A stretch of DNA of 64,000 bases from Pratylenchus scribneri (Eukaryota > Nematoda > Chromadorea > Rhabditida > Pratylenchidae). This document shows positions 51,230-63,892 of the stretch, one piece after another (position 1 is the first letter of the stretch; every line of letters starts with the position of its first letter). The stretch is from the NCBI GenBank assembly GCA_030063045.1, contig JAQSEB010000047.1:2356001-2420000 (forward strand), read 5' to 3'. A model generated the notes under the pieces. The model made no database searches. It worked only from the letters and a program-made list of their open reading frames with translations, and had not been told where the DNA came from. A program made the translations under genes and the position numbers.

Positions 51230-53150
51230 TTATTGAAAATCTGAAAAGAATACTATACAACAAATTAATTTTCAAACCTGAAAAATTAAAGTCAAAAAAA
51301 TATAGCTCATTGGTTTAAAACCGGTTTAGGTTTGTATCTAATGGGTTTAAATTTTTAAAAAAATATGAATTTCGGATTCTACATAGTCGATTTACTATAA
51401 GAAAAATTAATTTTCAAATCAGAAAAACCAAAAGACAAAAAGATATAGCACATTAAACTTTTTATGGTTTAAAACCGGTTTAGGTTTGTATCTAATGGGT
51501 TTAGAAGTTTAAAAATACGATTTTTGGATTCTACATAGTCGATTTACTATAAGAAAAATTCATTTTTAGATCAGAAAAACCAAAAGACAAAAAGATATAG
51601 CTCATTAAACTTTTTATGGTTTTAAACCGGTTTAGGTTTGTATCTAATAGGTTTAGAAGTTTAAAAATATGAATTTTGGATTCTACATAGTCGATTTACT
51701 ATTAGAAAAATTAATTTTCAAATCAGAAAAACCAAAAGACAAAAAGATATAGCTCATTAAAATTTTTATGGTTTTAAACCGGTTTAGGTTTGTATCTAAT
51801 AGGTTTAGAAGTTTAAAAATATGAATTTTGGATTCTACATAGTCGATTTACTATTAGAAAAATTAATTTTCAAATCAGAAAAACCAAAAGACAGAAAGAT
51901 ATAGCACATTAAACTTTTTATGGTTTAAAACCGGTATAGGCTTGTATCTAATGGGTTTAGAAGTTTAAAAATATGATTTTCGGATTCTACATAGTCGATT
52001 TACTATTATAAAAATTCATTTTTAGATCAGAATAATTAAAAGGCAAAAAGAAATAGCACATTAAACTTTTTATGGTTTAAAACCGGTTTAGGTTTGTATC
52101 TAATGGGTTTAGAAGTTTAAAAATATGAATTTCTGATTCTACATAGTCGATTTACTATAAGAAAAATTAATTTTCAAATCAGAAAAACCAAAAGACAGAA
52201 AGATATAGCACATTAAACTTTTTATGGTTTAAAACCGGTTTAGGTTTGTATCTAATGGGTTTAGAAGTTTAAAAATATGATTTTTGGATTCTACATAGTC
52301 GATTACTATTATAAAAATTCATTTTTAGATCAGAATAATTAAAAGGCAAAAAGATATAGCTCATTAAACTTTTTATGGTTTAAAACCGGTTTAGGTTTGT
52401 ATCTAATGGGTTTAGAAGTTTAAAAATATGAATTTCGGATTCTACATAGTCGATTTACTATTATAAAAATTCATTTTTAGATCAGAATAATTAAAAGGCA
52501 AAAAGAAATAGCACATTAAACTTTTTATGGTTTAAAACCGGTTTAGGTTTGTATCTAATGGGTTTAGAAGTTTAAAAATATGAATTTCGGATTCTACATA
52601 GTCGATTTACTATAAGAAAAATTAATTTTCAAATCAGAAAAACCAAAAGACAAAAAGATATAGCACATTAAACTTTTTATGGTTTAAAACCGGTTTAGTT
52701 TTGTATCTAATGGGTTTAGAAGTTTAAAAATATGATTTTTGGATTCTACATAGTCGATTACTATTATAAAAATTCATTTTTAGATCAGAATAATTAAAAG
52801 GCAAAAAGATATAGCTCATTAAACTTTTTATGGTTTAAAACCGGTTTAGGTTTGTATCTAATGGGTTTAGAAGTTTAAAAATATGATTTTTGGATTCTAC
52901 ATAGTCGATTACTATTATAAAAATTCATTTTTAGATCAGAATAATTAAAAGGCAAAAAGATATAGCTCATTAAACTTTTTATGGTTTAAAACCGGTTTAG
53001 GTTTGTATCTAATGGGTTTAGAAGTTTAAAAATATGAATTTCGGATTCTACATAGTCGATTTACTATTATAAAAATTCATTTTTAGATCAGAATAATTAA
53101 AAGGCAAAAAGATATAGCTCATTAAACTTTCTATGGTTTAAAACCGGTTC
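51230..53150 (+). repeat. ~152 bp satellite, about 12-13 copies
   Basis: Tandem monomers of about 152 bp; each has ATTCTACATAGTCGATTTAC, a variable ATAAGAAAAATT or ATTATAAAAATT link, AAACTTTTTATGG, TTTAAAACCGGTTTAGG and TTTGTATCTAATGGG. Two monomer types alternate. It lies between the MLT-10-like gene and the coiled-coil gene. Confidence 0.93.
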
Positions 53151-53275
53151 AGCTTTGCAAATATTTGCTTTCTTGAACTATTAAATCAAAATCGGTTAAA
53201 CCGTTTAATACCCTTTAATTTTGACCAAACCATAACCAACTTATATACCATTAAATGCTTATTGATCAGCTCTAT
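53150..53275 (+). repeat. dispersed GGTTTAAACC-type repeat, copy 6
   Basis: Directly adjoins the satellite: AATCGGTTAAACCGTTTAAT, CCCTTTAATTTTGACC, AAACCATAACCAACTTATAT. The satellite monomer carries a related AAACCGGTTTAGG block. Confidence 0.7.
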
Positions 53276-53749
53276 CCATGGATATATGATTTGTGAAAGA
53301 ACAAAACCATTAAACCACAATAATTATTTTGAAGTTATTTACACTTTTTTCCTCATTTTCAATGGTTTTTTGGGGAAATTAAAAATCCTCCATTAAAAAT
53401 TGAGTCTTCATCTCTACACTAAGCCCTAGATGATTGTAATAAAGTCAATTCAAAGTAAAATATTTAAAAGCAATGAAAGCAGTTTATTCATTAAATTGAT
53501 AGCGTAATAAATCCACAAAATGAGCAAATAATACAAATTAAATAAATGAAAGAATAAATTCCTATATCTCTGCTTAATACTAATAAAGGTGAGGAGAGAT
53601 CGATCCATTTTTTCACCCAATCCATATTATTCATCATAATTTAATTAAAATTGTCCAAAAAAAATGTATAAACAAATTCAATAAAATGTATGCATTTTTC
53701 TCAATAATAAATTATAAAATGTCTATCCCTGTCATCAATCATCATTTTC

Positions 53750-56700
53750 TTATGCTCCTCTATTGTTGTTGGCATTGGCCAATCTGGCCCGTTCCGCTTT
53801 TCCTCTCTCCGCCTCTTCCGCAATTAAGGCCAATTGGTCACTGATCAGTTGCATTGACGGCAAATTGTGTAGTTGGATGAATTCGGGGATCAGGGCCCGT
53901 GCATTCCGTTGAATATTCTGCGGTTGGCCAAGGAAACTAAAAAAAATAAATTCGATAAAAATAATTTTAAATAGATTTAAATAAAATTTAAATAAATTAA
54001 TAAAAAAAATTTAAATCCAAAAAAATAATTTTAAATTGATAAAAAAATAAATTCAAATAAAAAAATTTTTAAAATCGGAAAAATTAATTTTAAATTGTTA
54101 AAAAAATAATTTTTAAATTAAAAAAATAATAATTAAAAAAAATTTTAAAATCGGAAAAATTAATTTTAAATTAATAAAAAATAATATTGATTAAAAAATT
54201 ACTTTAAATTAATAAAAATAGTAAATTTTCCTTACAGTAAGAAATTGGTCACAATTCTTGCAGCCATCGTCTTGATTTGATCTTGCGCATCCGAATTTGT
54301 ACTCCCACCATCATCCTGTTGTTGCTGTTGAGCCGATGGTTGATCCGCCGTTTCTTCCTCCACTGATGCCGGTTCATCCATATCCATCAGTGGCTCCTTA
54401 ATTTGCGGTCGATTCAAATGAGGCGATGTTCGGGCAATTTGCTGAGATGTTTGGACCCGTTTGAGCATTGGAGAGGTGTTTCGGTCGTTCGGAACGGAAC
54501 TGGGCCGATATGATGCATTTATTGGGTGTTGGGCAGTGTTTGTCAAAGGCTGCTGCGAAATGGAACGGCCGAATGCATTATTCAGTGATTGTTGGCCAAC
54601 AATGGATTGGTTGGGTAGAGGAGAAGTAGGTGGAGGAGTTGAAGATGTGTTGACCGACAAGAGAATTACCGATGAACTACTATTGACGAGATCTGGGGCA
54701 GCAGCAGGCAATGAAGGCGAAATTTGGCCTAAAATTGAAAGAAATTTTAATAATTTTATAAATAAATTTGCATACTTTCTGCTAAATTGGGAAATTTTGA
54801 TTGCTCCTTTCCCGGTTGTTGTTGTTGTTTTTCTACATGCTGCTCCATTTCGGTGTCAAGTAAAAGGATGGAGGCTGCGGAAATGCTGCAAAAAAAATTT
54901 TAAATAAAATTTGAAAAAAATTTAAAATACATATTTATAAAACCAAATTTAGGCCAGAAATTTACTTTTTGTTTAAAATTGGATTTTCAAATTTAAAAAA
55001 AAAATTAAAAACTAATTAAAATTAGGTGAATGGATTTATAAAATTTGGCTAAATTTATTTGGAAACAGAAAAAAAATCAGCCCAACTTAATTACGAAAAA
55101 TATAATTCTTATTTTTTTTATTAATCCATAAATGAATTTTTTTTTCAGAGCAATTAAAATTTCCCAAAATTTTAATAAAAATAAACCTTTTTTGCTGTTT
55201 TTGTGCCACCACCGGCGGATCATCACCCTCCTTTCCCTGCCCATCGCCAGCCTTTCTTTTGTGCCCCCTCGATTGTTGTTGCTGTATTCCACCCAATTGT
55301 CCATTTTTAGGGGCCATTCTTTGTTGTTGTTGTTTTTGCGGTCCATCCAAATTTCCACCATCATCATCATTACTGTTCTCCTTTTCCTTCACTCTCCCAC
55401 GTAATTCCGCAATTTCCATATTTTTGGTGAATACTTCGGTGGTCAATTCACTACTTCGCTTTTGGGCTCGATTAAAGTCTAAAAATAAATTAATTAAATT
55501 AAAAATTATTTTTTGAACGAACATTCTTCATATTTGACACAATTTTCGCATTTTCCCTCAGACATCTTTGCCAATAATGGTGAAATTAATTTTTCCATTT
55601 CCGCCTTCTTTGCTGCACATTCTTGAACCTTAAAAATTATTTTTTACATTTTAATTGATTTAAAATGTATAATTTACCCTCTTTTGTAAGCTTTCCAATA
55701 GCAATTTTTTATTTTCCGATTTTCCTGTGGTAGTCGTTTCGGCACTTTTCTGAAAAATAATTTAAAAATATTTAATAATTTAATTAAAAATAAATATAAA
55801 AAAATATTAAAATTAAATTTAAAAAAATTAAAAATAATTTTATAATTAATTAAATATTTAATAAATAATTAAAATTAATTAAATATAAATTTAAACCTGT
55901 TCTTCCTTCTGTTGTGTCGGTGGCTGTGTTTGGTGCTTTTCGTGTTGTTGCTGTTTCATTTCCTCCATTTTCTTCCGTAATTTAGCCAATTCTTTATTTG
56001 CCTTTTCCGCCTCCATTTCTGCCTTCTCCCTGTATTCTTGCTCCTTTCGGCAATCCTCCTTCAATTTTTCACAATCTGCCCTTTTCTTTTGCAATTTCTC
56101 CTTCAGCTGGAAATATTTATGCTTTGCCTCCTCTTTTCCATTTTTCAGTTCTTCATCCTTCTCCGCCAATTCCTCTCTCAATTTTGCAATTTCCGCATCT
56201 TTTGCTGTCAATTTTACTCTTCGGTCCTTTTCTTTCTCCTCATCTTCTTCTTCTCCTTCCGGTGTTTTCGATTTTTCTCCCTTTTTCTTCTGCATTTCCG
56301 CAGTCAATTTCTTCTCCAATTTATCCACTTTCTCCTTCCATGTCGCCCGTTCTTGCTTCAATTCTGCGCATTTCTTCCTCGATTCGTCCCTAAAAAATTA
56401 TTTGAATTAATTTTATCGAAAATATAATTGAATTAAAAATGGAAAAAATTATCCGTCACCACTGGAATTGAACCCTCGCCTAATAGGCTTAAAGCTTGAT
56501 AAGTTACCACTGGACTATATAGGTCTCTGTAGTTTTGGCTAATTAAAATCCTTATGAGAAATTATCAATTAAATTTACATATTTAATAGCCAAATGATGG
56601 TTGATATTTGGAAATAAGCAATTTTGGAGACAATTAGATTTTTTGAAAAAAAGCAAATGGAATAAAATTTTATTAAATATGAATTATTTAATTTATTTAT

Positions 56701-58385
56701 TGGCCACAATTTAATTATGAATAAATTGGAAAAATACTTAAGTAGAAAAAGAAAATTCTGGAAGCAAAAAATTTCTGGGTGGTAAAGTCTATGCTTTTCA
56801 AAAAGAAAAAGGATCATTTTTAATGTTTATTTCATTTGGTTTTTTTTTTTCAAAAAAATAATCCTCAACCCCAACTGTCGCATCATCAATTGCTGATCCA
56901 TAATTTTCGTAATGCGAAAATGATAATTATAAGAATGATTTGCCGAATTTTCAACTAAAATTCTATCCTATGTTCCCCCAGTGCTAACCTTTCCCGTAGT
57001 GCCTCCTCCAATTTGTTTGGGTCCACCATTTTCCCATATCGTTCCTTTTCTGCCATCAATCCGTCCAAATCCTTCTTCATTTTTGTATTTTCCGACTTCA
57101 GTGTCTCTGCGTCCAATGCCAATCGTTTACACTTCTCCTTGAATGGCTTCAAATCGTGAACTTCTTTTTCCAATGAATTTTTTGTCATTTGGAAATTTGT
57201 GGCATTTGATCGCATTTCCGACTCCAATTTTTCAATTTTTGCTTCGAATTCCGCTTTTTCCGTTGACATTTTCGTCCGCAAATCGGCCATTTCCTTTTGG
57301 TTCTTTCGATCCGTTTCTTGTAATTTTTTCTTCTGGCTCGTCAGAATTCCATTATCTTTGCGAATTTTGCCAAATTTTCTCAATTCCCTGGATGTCCAAT
57401 CCTCAAAGGTCCAAGCCGTTGAACGGAGCAAATCCAAATCGAGTTGTTGTTGGATGCAAAGGGAAGAGAGCCAATCCACTTTTTCACGACATTCGGCAAT
57501 GGAATACTAAAAAGAAAAATAATTCAACAAAATTCAGAGCTAAACTAGCGCTTTTCGGATCAGTTTTTTTTGGACAAATCATTTTATGTAACAACTAGAG
57601 ATGTAATGTGGGCCAGGTTCAGGCTGCCGAAAAATATGTAAATACGATTTTATCAAATAAATTCGACCCAAAGGAGAGGACTCTTAACATTTGCAAAAAT
57701 TTAGGTCTGGGTTCGAATCCGCTCAAAGGAAATTATTTTTTTCGGGCTTGACGAAATTCATTATTTCGAACAAAATATGACCCAAAACGCGCTAGTTTAT
57801 CAAATTCAATTAAAAAACCTCGCCAAATTTTTGTTTGATTTCTCCAATTTGTGCATTGATTTGTGTTGGTGTGGGTTTAGAAAATCCAAATTGTCTGTCC
57901 GGGGGTGGTTTAGCGGTCTTTTGCGAGGTTGATTGTTCTATAAAGCACAATTAATAATTCTAAAGTTAAAGTGCCTAAACCTTTGCCCATTATCAGTGCC
58001 ATTGGACGATTATTATTTGATGGTGATGAAGCGGCTGGTGAAGATGATGCGGCTGGCAAGGCTTCATCTATTTTTAAAGTTTAATTCAATTATAACAAGT
58101 TTTTAAAAAAAAAAATAAACCTATAATTTGCACTGGTGGAGTTGAAATGGAAGTCACTTTTGGAATCGGTGGCGGTGGAAGATTTGCTACCGGTGGCTGG
58201 AGTGGAAAATTTGGTCTCGGTGGTGGTGGAAGGTTTGCACCCGGAGGTGGTGGAAGATTTGGTCTTTGCAGTGGGAGTGCAATATTTACTCCCGCCGGTG
58301 GCTGATTTGGAACATTTGGTGGCGGTCGAAAGAAGAAACCTTGATTAGGATTCGGAATTATAGGTGGTCGAAAGTTTGGATTCAT
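53750..58385 (-). CDS. coiled-coil protein of unknown function
   Basis: Not recognised as a named family. Eleven phase-consistent exons: 58385-58121, 58067-57981, 57937-57819, 57506-56989, 56389-55897, 55749-55678, 55628-55523, 55478-55187, 54885-54776, 54728-54236, 53936-53750; about 913 aa. Residues 1-90 are Pro/Asn-rich (RPNLPPPPGANLPPPPRPN). Residues about 160-600 form a long Lys/Glu coiled coil (KMSTEKAEFEAKIEKLESEM, AKLREELAEKDEELKNGKEE). A Cys pair occurs in EGKCENCVKYEE. The following region is Gln/Ser-rich, with LDGPQKQQQQRMAPKNGQ and a basic RGHKRKAGDGQ, possibly a nuclear signal. The C-terminal conserved-looking block is RALIPEFIQLHNLPSMQLIS. It may be a cytoskeletal or nuclear scaffold; that is inference. 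Confidence 0.75.
56450..56530 (-). repeat. tRNA-like element in intron of the coiled-coil gene
   Basis: Minus strand: TATATAGTCCAGTGGTAAC (A-box) and GAGGGTTCAATTCCAGTGG (B-box), about 75 bp. It is the most tRNA-like of the set, but the acceptor ends do not pair over seven bases. Confidence 0.6.
57665..57735 (+). repeat. tRNA-like element in intron of the coiled-coil gene
   Basis: Plus strand: TTTGCAAAAATTTAGGTCTG followed by GGTTCGAATCCGCTC. Same family as the 21.6 kb element, opposite relative strand. Confidence 0.55.
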
Positions 58386-61300
58386 TTAATTTGCTGAATT
58401 ATCAAATAAATGAAGTAAATTTAAAATAAATTTTAATGGTTAAATATAAACGGGAGTTTGCATAATAACGCGTTAATTCTTTCTAATAAAGTTATAAATT
58501 AGACCAGACTCTAGTAGGTATTATGCTTATTCAATCAATCCAGCAGATTGCCATTAATATTTGTCATTTATCAAATCAAAGCCATAATCGATCATCCCTA
58601 GTTTCTTTGTTTTATTTATTTCTTATCAGTTATTTTTATTTCATCAATAAGAGGCTTGTTAATTTTCGCCTTATTTTATCAGAATCGGCAAGATGCCACG
58701 CCATTTTCCACTTATCTTGACTTGATTCTTGATTTTTAGCTGTGGTGGGTCGTGGGTAATGGCAAATCGCAAATGAATGGCATCGGTCGGTTTTTAAAAA
58801 TCTGCTACCCAAAAAAAACTAATATAAATAGCGTGTTGAAAATAGAGTGAATAAAAGAAAAAGAGAGCCATGAAATATCTAACAATTTTACGCGTTAATT
58901 CAAAAAATTAACAAATGACCTTCTCGTTGATCGTATCTGAACCCCACATCACATTATTGATTGATTTATTGGTTTGATCACTGAACGAAATGCAATAAAA
59001 TGGACAGCGATTTGTTGAAAAATTGAAATAATTTAGTTACTCAATTCCCGACGTTTTTTTATCGTTTTCTCTCCATAGAATCACTACCAAACCTTACAAT
59101 TAATATTAATTTAGGGTTGGATTATTGGATTTCTGGAATGAATTGCTTAATTTTTAATCAAATATTCATTTATTACCACCTTTTTTGTGTACTTATTCAA
59201 TTGAAGTTCCGGTTTCAATAATATATTATGCTTCATCACATTTATGTCTCTACCAAAGTCACACAATGATGAAAATGGCATTGGGCTTTGGAGGTTTTTG
59301 ACACTTTTTTTCCAGAGCAGCCAGACGGCAATCCAAATTCTAAAGCCAAGTACACATACACGCATCCAGCCATTCATCCATTCATTCATCTGTGGCCAAA
59401 GGGCAGTCATCCAGCCTTCTTTTTCGCTTTCATCCCCAAAGCTAACTGCTATTCAGCTGTTTGGCTTGGCCAATTCCTCTTTTTGCACATTTCCCAGTCC
59501 CTACATCCCATTCCCCATATTCACCCGCTTCTTCCTTATCCATTGCTCCCGACTGCCCGCTATGGCCTAAAACTTTCCCTTTGCCCTCGGCGCGGTCGTC
59601 TTGGTCACGGCGGCTTTTGTGTATTGGTGATGGCGGTGAAAACGACGGGGACGGCATTTTGCCCCCTTTTGCCCTCACCTTTTTTTCAACCACAATTCAC
59701 CGCTAATAATAATATTGTGAGGGATAAATGGGACATTTGCACTCATTTTACTTCCTTCCTCCTCTGAATGAGGTGGCTGGCATATTTCCTCATTCCCCAA
59801 ATGCTCATTTGTGCCAAACGAATCAGGCGCCAATGCCCCAAATTGATATTATTAAAAGAAAATGGATGAAAATAGGATTGAATGGCATTTTTGGTTGTCA
59901 ACAAGTCCTTTCCTTCCCTTTTCTGCAATTGAACACAAAAAACTGTGCCAAATTTGGCCACTAATTCAGTTTATGCGCACAAAACCCATCCATACTCTCA
60001 ATTTGTGTGCCCTTCAATCCCCCCCCCTTTTTTTTTGTTGTATTTTGGGTTGGCCTCTATGGTCGCCCCTCCTTTTATATTCTTCACACAATTGAATGCG
60101 AGAGGGGGCCAAATTCGATTTCCTCGCTGTATTTGTGTGTGGGGAAATGGAAAATACGAATTGAAAAGGGGAAAAGCCGACCCGACCCGTTGGGACCAAA
60201 AGCAGAAGAAGAGGCCGATTGATTGGCCCCGGGTCCCGAACAAATATGGCCACATTGGCCCATCCATCCCCAGTCACATTCCCATCCTTCCATTTCATCC
60301 GTTTCCATTCCATCCGTTCCCCCCTTTTCGCACTTCACACACATTTTAGGGCGTAAAGTCGGCCACCATTACCACCAAATTCGCACGCCACATTTTCCCC
60401 CTCTTTTAGGGAAGTCCTCCAAAAATGGCTTCTTCCCACCAACAAACACACAAATTGGCGTCTCCCATCCACTTTTATGTAGTTGGCCAATTAACAACCC
60501 CGGCGAATGGCATTTCGGAATTCAACAGCCAAATCTACACAAAAATCCCATCCCCTATAACATCCGTTTCACTCTCGGGCAAAGTGCCACCCCTCCATAG
60601 ATTTGTGCCAATAAACCCCACTTTAGTTTAGTGTGGCGCAAATCCTCTAATTCCCTAGCATTTTCCCATTTAATTCCGTCCATTTTACATTTTTCAATTG
60701 CATTTACCATTATCCCTTTCCCCCCTTTACATCCAAATCTGCCTAGGGGACATTTCAGCATCGGCTACTTTGACGAATCGAAGCTTCAGTAAAGAAGGAA
60801 TCGTTTAATACAAGTTTGGCATCATCATCATTGGATATAATTATTCGGGCTCTATGAATAGTAATTATATAGGGGATTGAGAGGTATTCAGGATTTAATG
60901 AATTTCTAGCTTCTAAATAAGGAAAAGTCAAGTTTTGTTTAATTTTTCTAATTTAAGTTAATAAAAACGTGATCATTCAAAAGGCAGCTCGAATAGATCT
61001 ATCAAATAATGCCAGGATTGCATAAAAATATTCCTCTTTTCTAAATTATGAATTGTTAATGTGATTTGCCCTTCACCAGATCCGTCCATCTCATGCCAAT
61101 GACAATGGCAATCATTAAAACACGCCAATGACAATAGCCATGGTCACCACTGAAATTTGATGTCGTTTCCCGATCAACACACAACCTGATGAGGGCATAT
61201 TCCATGGCATTTTATTACCAACACCAAACACCAATTGTCTCCCCAACTTCCCACCTTTTTTTCCGCGATTGCCGGCTACAAAACCGTCTCCCACACCCCA

Positions 61301-62887
61301 TTTTCCGTTTGTGGCCATCAAAATTTTTGCGCGGGCGTCCTTCCATCATTTTTATATTATGTTTTTTTCCGCCGCCACATTTCCCCTTTCTCTCCTTTTA
61401 AAGCGAAGGCTAATTGGCCAATTTCACGGTCCAATCCTCCTCCTCATCCCATCCTCTTCCCGCACATTTCTCCTCACATTTTGTCCTCCGTATCCCCTTA
61501 TTCCCATGGCCCACTTTTACGGGCATTTTTGTGCCCGGCGGCGGCACATCTCAATTCCCTCCCCATTTCCAATTTCCACGGATGATGTTTTTCCCAAGCA
61601 CCGGAGAAATGTCCCCCCACTTGACTGTGCCCTTCCCATTCCATTTATTTTTCCATTTAACCAATTTCCTTGAAAAAAACGGAATTGAAATTGGCCAATC
61701 CGGTCAGCGGTGGAAAGCCGATCCTCCCACAAAAACTGGCACAAAATGGAGCAGTGGGAAATATTTACTACTAAATTGAAGAAGAAGAAGCTTTTAAAAG
61801 GAGAAGCGCCTCTGCTTTTGGTTTTGTTGGGTACGGAAAAATGAGGTTTTTAGGGAGAAGGTTTGTTATTTAGGCGGCACCCGAGGGGGAATTTAGATGG
61901 CATTTTCCCCTTACATTTTGTGGTTTCCATCCATTTCGTAAATGCCACTCTCACCTATTTGTCCATTTTTTGTTCCCCCAACCACCCCCAAATCCCACTC
62001 AATTTTGTCCTTGTTTTTTAGTTGGGTCCATTATTTTGGCAGAAAATGCCGTAAGCCATTTGTTTTGGCCTTTGGATATCCTCTTCTTTTAGGTACTCTC
62101 TTTCAGAATTGTGATGAATTTCAGTAGAATGAAGCCACTCAGTTTAGTCCACTGTTTTTTTTTGTATCCATTATTTTGCCTTCTTTCACATTTGAGTGTG
62201 CCTTTCGGCAATTTCAGAGGGAAGAATAAACTAATTAATTAGAAAAAAACGACCAAAAAAGAAGCCACTCTGTTTTTAGTCAATTATTTTGGAACAAATT
62301 GTTGTAAGCCGTTTTTGTGTTGGCCGCCCCTGGATATATTCTTTTTCATTTGAGTGTGCTTTTCGGCACTGTGGGTGATGAATTTCAGAGGGAAGGAATG
62401 GAGGATTTATTAGGAAGAAATGCCGAGAGAAGAAGCCCACCCCAAAACCACTAATTTCTGTTTTTTTTTGGTTGGTGTCCTTTATTTTGGCAAAGAGCTT
62501 TTAAGCCTTGTAAGTTGGCCTTTGGATATTCTTTCTTCCTCATTTTGGTGTTCTTTTCGGCACTGACGAATTTCAGAGAGGGGAAGAAGACATCTTTCTA
62601 CACATATCCACCGGCTAATTCCCTTCTCCACCTCTTAAGAGCCTAGGCTGCCGACTAATTCCCCCCATTATTTTGTCTGCCTTTTTCCCTTCAGCTTAGG
62701 CCAAAAAAAGCGCCGAGACCAATTTGGCCAACATAAACTGGCTTCCTCCATTTTTGTGCGCGCGCCCATTTTACATAATATTTTCCCTTTCACAATTTCT
62801 TCACGTTTTCCCCATTTCTTCTCTTCCGCCTAATATCCACCAAATAATCCATCCATTCTTTCAGCTTCCCTCCTCCACGCACATTGA
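58386..62887. other. 4.5 kb intergenic region, GC-richer than the introns
   Basis: No protein family is recognised on either strand although many frames stay open. 58.4-59.1 kb is AT-rich and likely upstream of the coiled-coil gene. 59.2-62.7 kb is unusually rich in pyrimidine runs and in CCAATTTGGCC and GGCCAAATT-type words. It may be 5' regulatory or UTR sequence for the gene starting at 62888. Confidence 0.45.
62010..62590 (+). repeat. diverged tandem repeat, about 4 copies
   Basis: Four imperfect copies of roughly 130-150 bp; each has a CATTATTTTGGCA-type word, GGCCTTTGGATAT-type word, TTTCGGCACTG and GAATTTCAGAG in the same order. Confidence 0.65.
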
Positions 62888-63397
62888 ATGGACTTTGAGT
62901 CGGCGCCAGTGGCGGCTGTCTCGACCACCTCTTCTGGCCATGGCCAATCCATTTCTGCTGCTCCATCGCCTTCATCCCCTTCATCTTCTTCTTCCTCATC
63001 CCCTTCGTCAGCTGCCAATTCTGCCACATTCGGCGGTGGTGCCGCCCCTCCCTGTTCGGCAGCCGCCGGCGACCACCTTCAGCAGCTGATGGCACCTTCC
63101 AAATTGGGCTCCGCCCAGCAGGCCAAAGGTGTGCCCCAACAAACGACGGCTTTGGCCACATCATCGGCTGCTGCCGCTGAAGGCAGTGCCACGGCATTTT
63201 GCCCTTCGCATTCGGCCAATTCCACCTCATCCACCGCCACAAATTGCTCCAACAATCATCATCCTCAACAAAATTCCAATTCCTCTTCGGTTGTGGTCAT
63301 TCAGCAGACAGCACAACAGCCTTGTGGTTTGTTTTGCAAGCCCTATTGTTTGAGGGACATGCCTAAAATGTCCTTTCCTTTCTTTGGATGCTTTTAA
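62888..63397 (+). CDS. possible first exon of a Ser/Ala/Gln-rich protein
   Basis: An open frame from ATG with strongly biased composition: MDFESAPVAAVSTTSSGHG, poly-Ser, Ala-rich and His/Asn-rich blocks (NCSNNHHPQQNSNSSS), then VVVIQQTAQQPCG. Codon bias is coding-like (G/C at third positions). A good splice donor (GTTTGTTTTGC) follows the CCG codon area near 63331, so the exon may end there and the frame to 63397 may be intron. Such N-termini are common in nematode transcription factors, but no DNA-binding domain is present in the window. Confidence 0.45.
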   Translation: MDFESAPVAAVSTTSSGHGQSISAAPSPSSPSSSSSSSPSSAANSATFGGGAAPPCSAAAGDHLQQLMAPSKLGSAQQAKGVPQQTTALATSSAAAAEGSATAFCPSHSANSTSSTATNCSNNHHPQQNSNSSSVVVIQQTAQQPCGLFCKPYCLRDMPKMSFPFFGCF

Positions 63398-63589
63398 GCT
63401 ATAAAGCTCCTATTAATCCAGCCTTTCATATTTAATATCCCCTTCCTCATTATTTCATTAATTTCAAAGACAAAATCCTATAGATTAGATTCTTCCTTAA
63501 GAACAAATTCAACGGCCACAAAGCTCTGTAACGGAATGTCGATTAATAAGCCAAATTCTGCTTAACAGAACGATTAAATAACACATGGT

Positions 63590-63892
63590 CTATTCTTTTG
63601 GCCATAACTCAACAAAAAAGTAACCAATTCAGGAAGGCAATATCCCATTTGAAAGCCCTAAATGTCCTCTAAAAAGTGGCTAAACTAATTTTTATGAAAA
63701 TATAAAAATTTGCTAATAAGCTGCTTTTCCTAAAAAATTTATGTTAATTATACGTAAAAGCATGCAACTTTTTAAAAAGACAGATTTCATAAAACTATTG
63801 AAGCCACTTTATAGAGGATACTTTGAGCTTTAAAATGTCATATCACCTTCTTAGATTGGTTATTGCCTCGCTGAGTTATGGCCAAAAGAATG
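63590..63892. mobile_element. foldback element, copy 11
   Basis: Full-length copy with the best-preserved outer ends: left ATTCTTTTGGCCATAACTCA, right GAGTTATGGCCAAAAGAAT. The outer ~18 bp of the arms are near-perfect inverted repeats. Confidence 0.8.

Noticed and set aside
59147..61779. Many overlapping ORFs of 70-160 aa in the GC-richer spacer
   Set aside because: No frame shows a recognisable domain, consistent splice sites or conserved motif; pyrimidine-rich composition alone makes stops rare.
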